A stretch of 6,249 nucleotides of DNA, taken from Pseudomonadota bacterium. GTDB taxonomy: Bacteria > Pseudomonadota > Gammaproteobacteria > Woeseiales > Woeseiaceae. The position numbers and the translations under genes are program-made. The stretch's first letter is position 1, and every line of letters begins with the position of its first letter. The notes under the pieces are model-generated. The model saw nothing but the letters and a program-made list of their open reading frames with translations, made no database searches and was not told the DNA's origin. The stretch is taken from NCBI GenBank assembly GCA_027295475.1, contig JAPUKV010000029.1, positions 1-6,249 of the forward strand, written 5' to 3'. Shown piece by piece: positions 6,014 to 6,249 of the stretch.

Positions 6014-6249
6014 ATGGAAGTCGACGAGACCGAGTTCGCATCATCGCCAGCGGGTATGACCGACAAAGTCGATACTGAATCATTCAAAGATTTCGCAAAG
6101 CTCAGAGAGCTGCGTATCAGTCATCGGGACCTCGATGATCTAATTGACCGGCTCTCACACGACCCCCTCGTCGATCAGCTTCGCTTTCGCCGGCTGAAGA
6201 AACGCCGCCTGATTCTCAAAGACATGATCGCGCAAATGGAGAGTTCGCT
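6014..6249 (+). CDS. DUF465/YdcH-family small protein, 3' end cut by window
   Basis: The visible 78 codons remain open at the window edge. From about residue 30 the sequence shows the DUF465 pattern: HRDLDDLIDRL at 37-47, a short spacer, then LKKRRLILKDMIAQM at 61-75, a charged helical hairpin typical of this family, whose biochemical role is not established. The first 28 residues (acidic, MEVDETEF) are extra compared with compact members of about 75 residues. ATG at 6014 follows GAGGGT very closely (2-base gap after the core), so the ATG at 6056, giving a 14-residue shorter protein, is an alternative. An in-frame TGA at 5996-5998 rules out a farther upstream start unless a rare codon is used. 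It lies 32 bases after cysQ on the same strand, possibly one operon. Confidence 0.8.
   Translation, partial: MEVDETEFASSPAGMTDKVDTESFKDFAKLRELRISHRDLDDLIDRLSHDPLVDQLRFRRLKKRRLILKDMIAQMESS

Noticed and set aside
1..6249. A novel defence, mobile or biosynthetic system
   Set aside because: Every substantial reading frame that is not an antisense shadow belongs to a known housekeeping family, and no repeats, integrase, transposase or unknown multi-gene cassette is visible.

Overview
This is an ordinary, gene-dense chromosomal segment, most likely from a gammaproteobacterium outside the enterics. The basis is the gene content and order: a rhlB-type DEAD-box helicase gene divergent from trxA with rho downstream (the arrangement known from E. 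coli), plus yrfG-type and cysQ-type genes side by side. The proteins align closely, by recall, with E. coli MoeA, Rho, TrxA, RhlB, YrfG and CysQ. The exact order or family of the organism cannot be fixed from the window. There is no sign of mobile elements, phage, CRISPR arrays, tRNA or rRNA.

Layout: (1) 1-1095 (+), the 3' part of moeA (molybdenum cofactor biosynthesis), cut by the left edge. (2) 1120-2879 (-), trxA then rho, joined by a 4-base GTGA stop/start overlap; the rho product carries an unusual 60-residue N-terminal extension. (3) 2880-3138, a 259-base divergent control region between trxA and rhlB. (4) 3139-4428 (+), rhlB. (5) 4468-5133 (-), a yrfG-type HAD phosphatase. (6) 5134-5177, a 44-base divergent promoter region whose two -10 hexamers lie on top of each other. 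(7) 5178-5981 (+), cysQ. (8) 6014 to the right edge (+), a small DUF465/YdcH-family gene, incomplete.

Functionally, the middle of the window links RNA biology (Rho termination; RhlB, an RNA degradosome helicase) with thioredoxin redox control. The right half concerns nucleotide phosphate removal: YrfG on purine monophosphates, and CysQ on 3'-phosphoadenosine 5'-phosphate from sulfate assimilation, a pathway whose PAPS reductase uses thioredoxin. The two convergent junctions (moeA/rho, 24 bases; rhlB/yrfG, 39 bases) have no convincing intrinsic terminator.

I found no undescribed multi-gene system. The items most worth a second look are the N-terminally extended Rho translated from a GTG that overlaps the trxA stop with no room for a rho leader, and the symmetric yrfG/cysQ promoter with a probably leaderless yrfG transcript.
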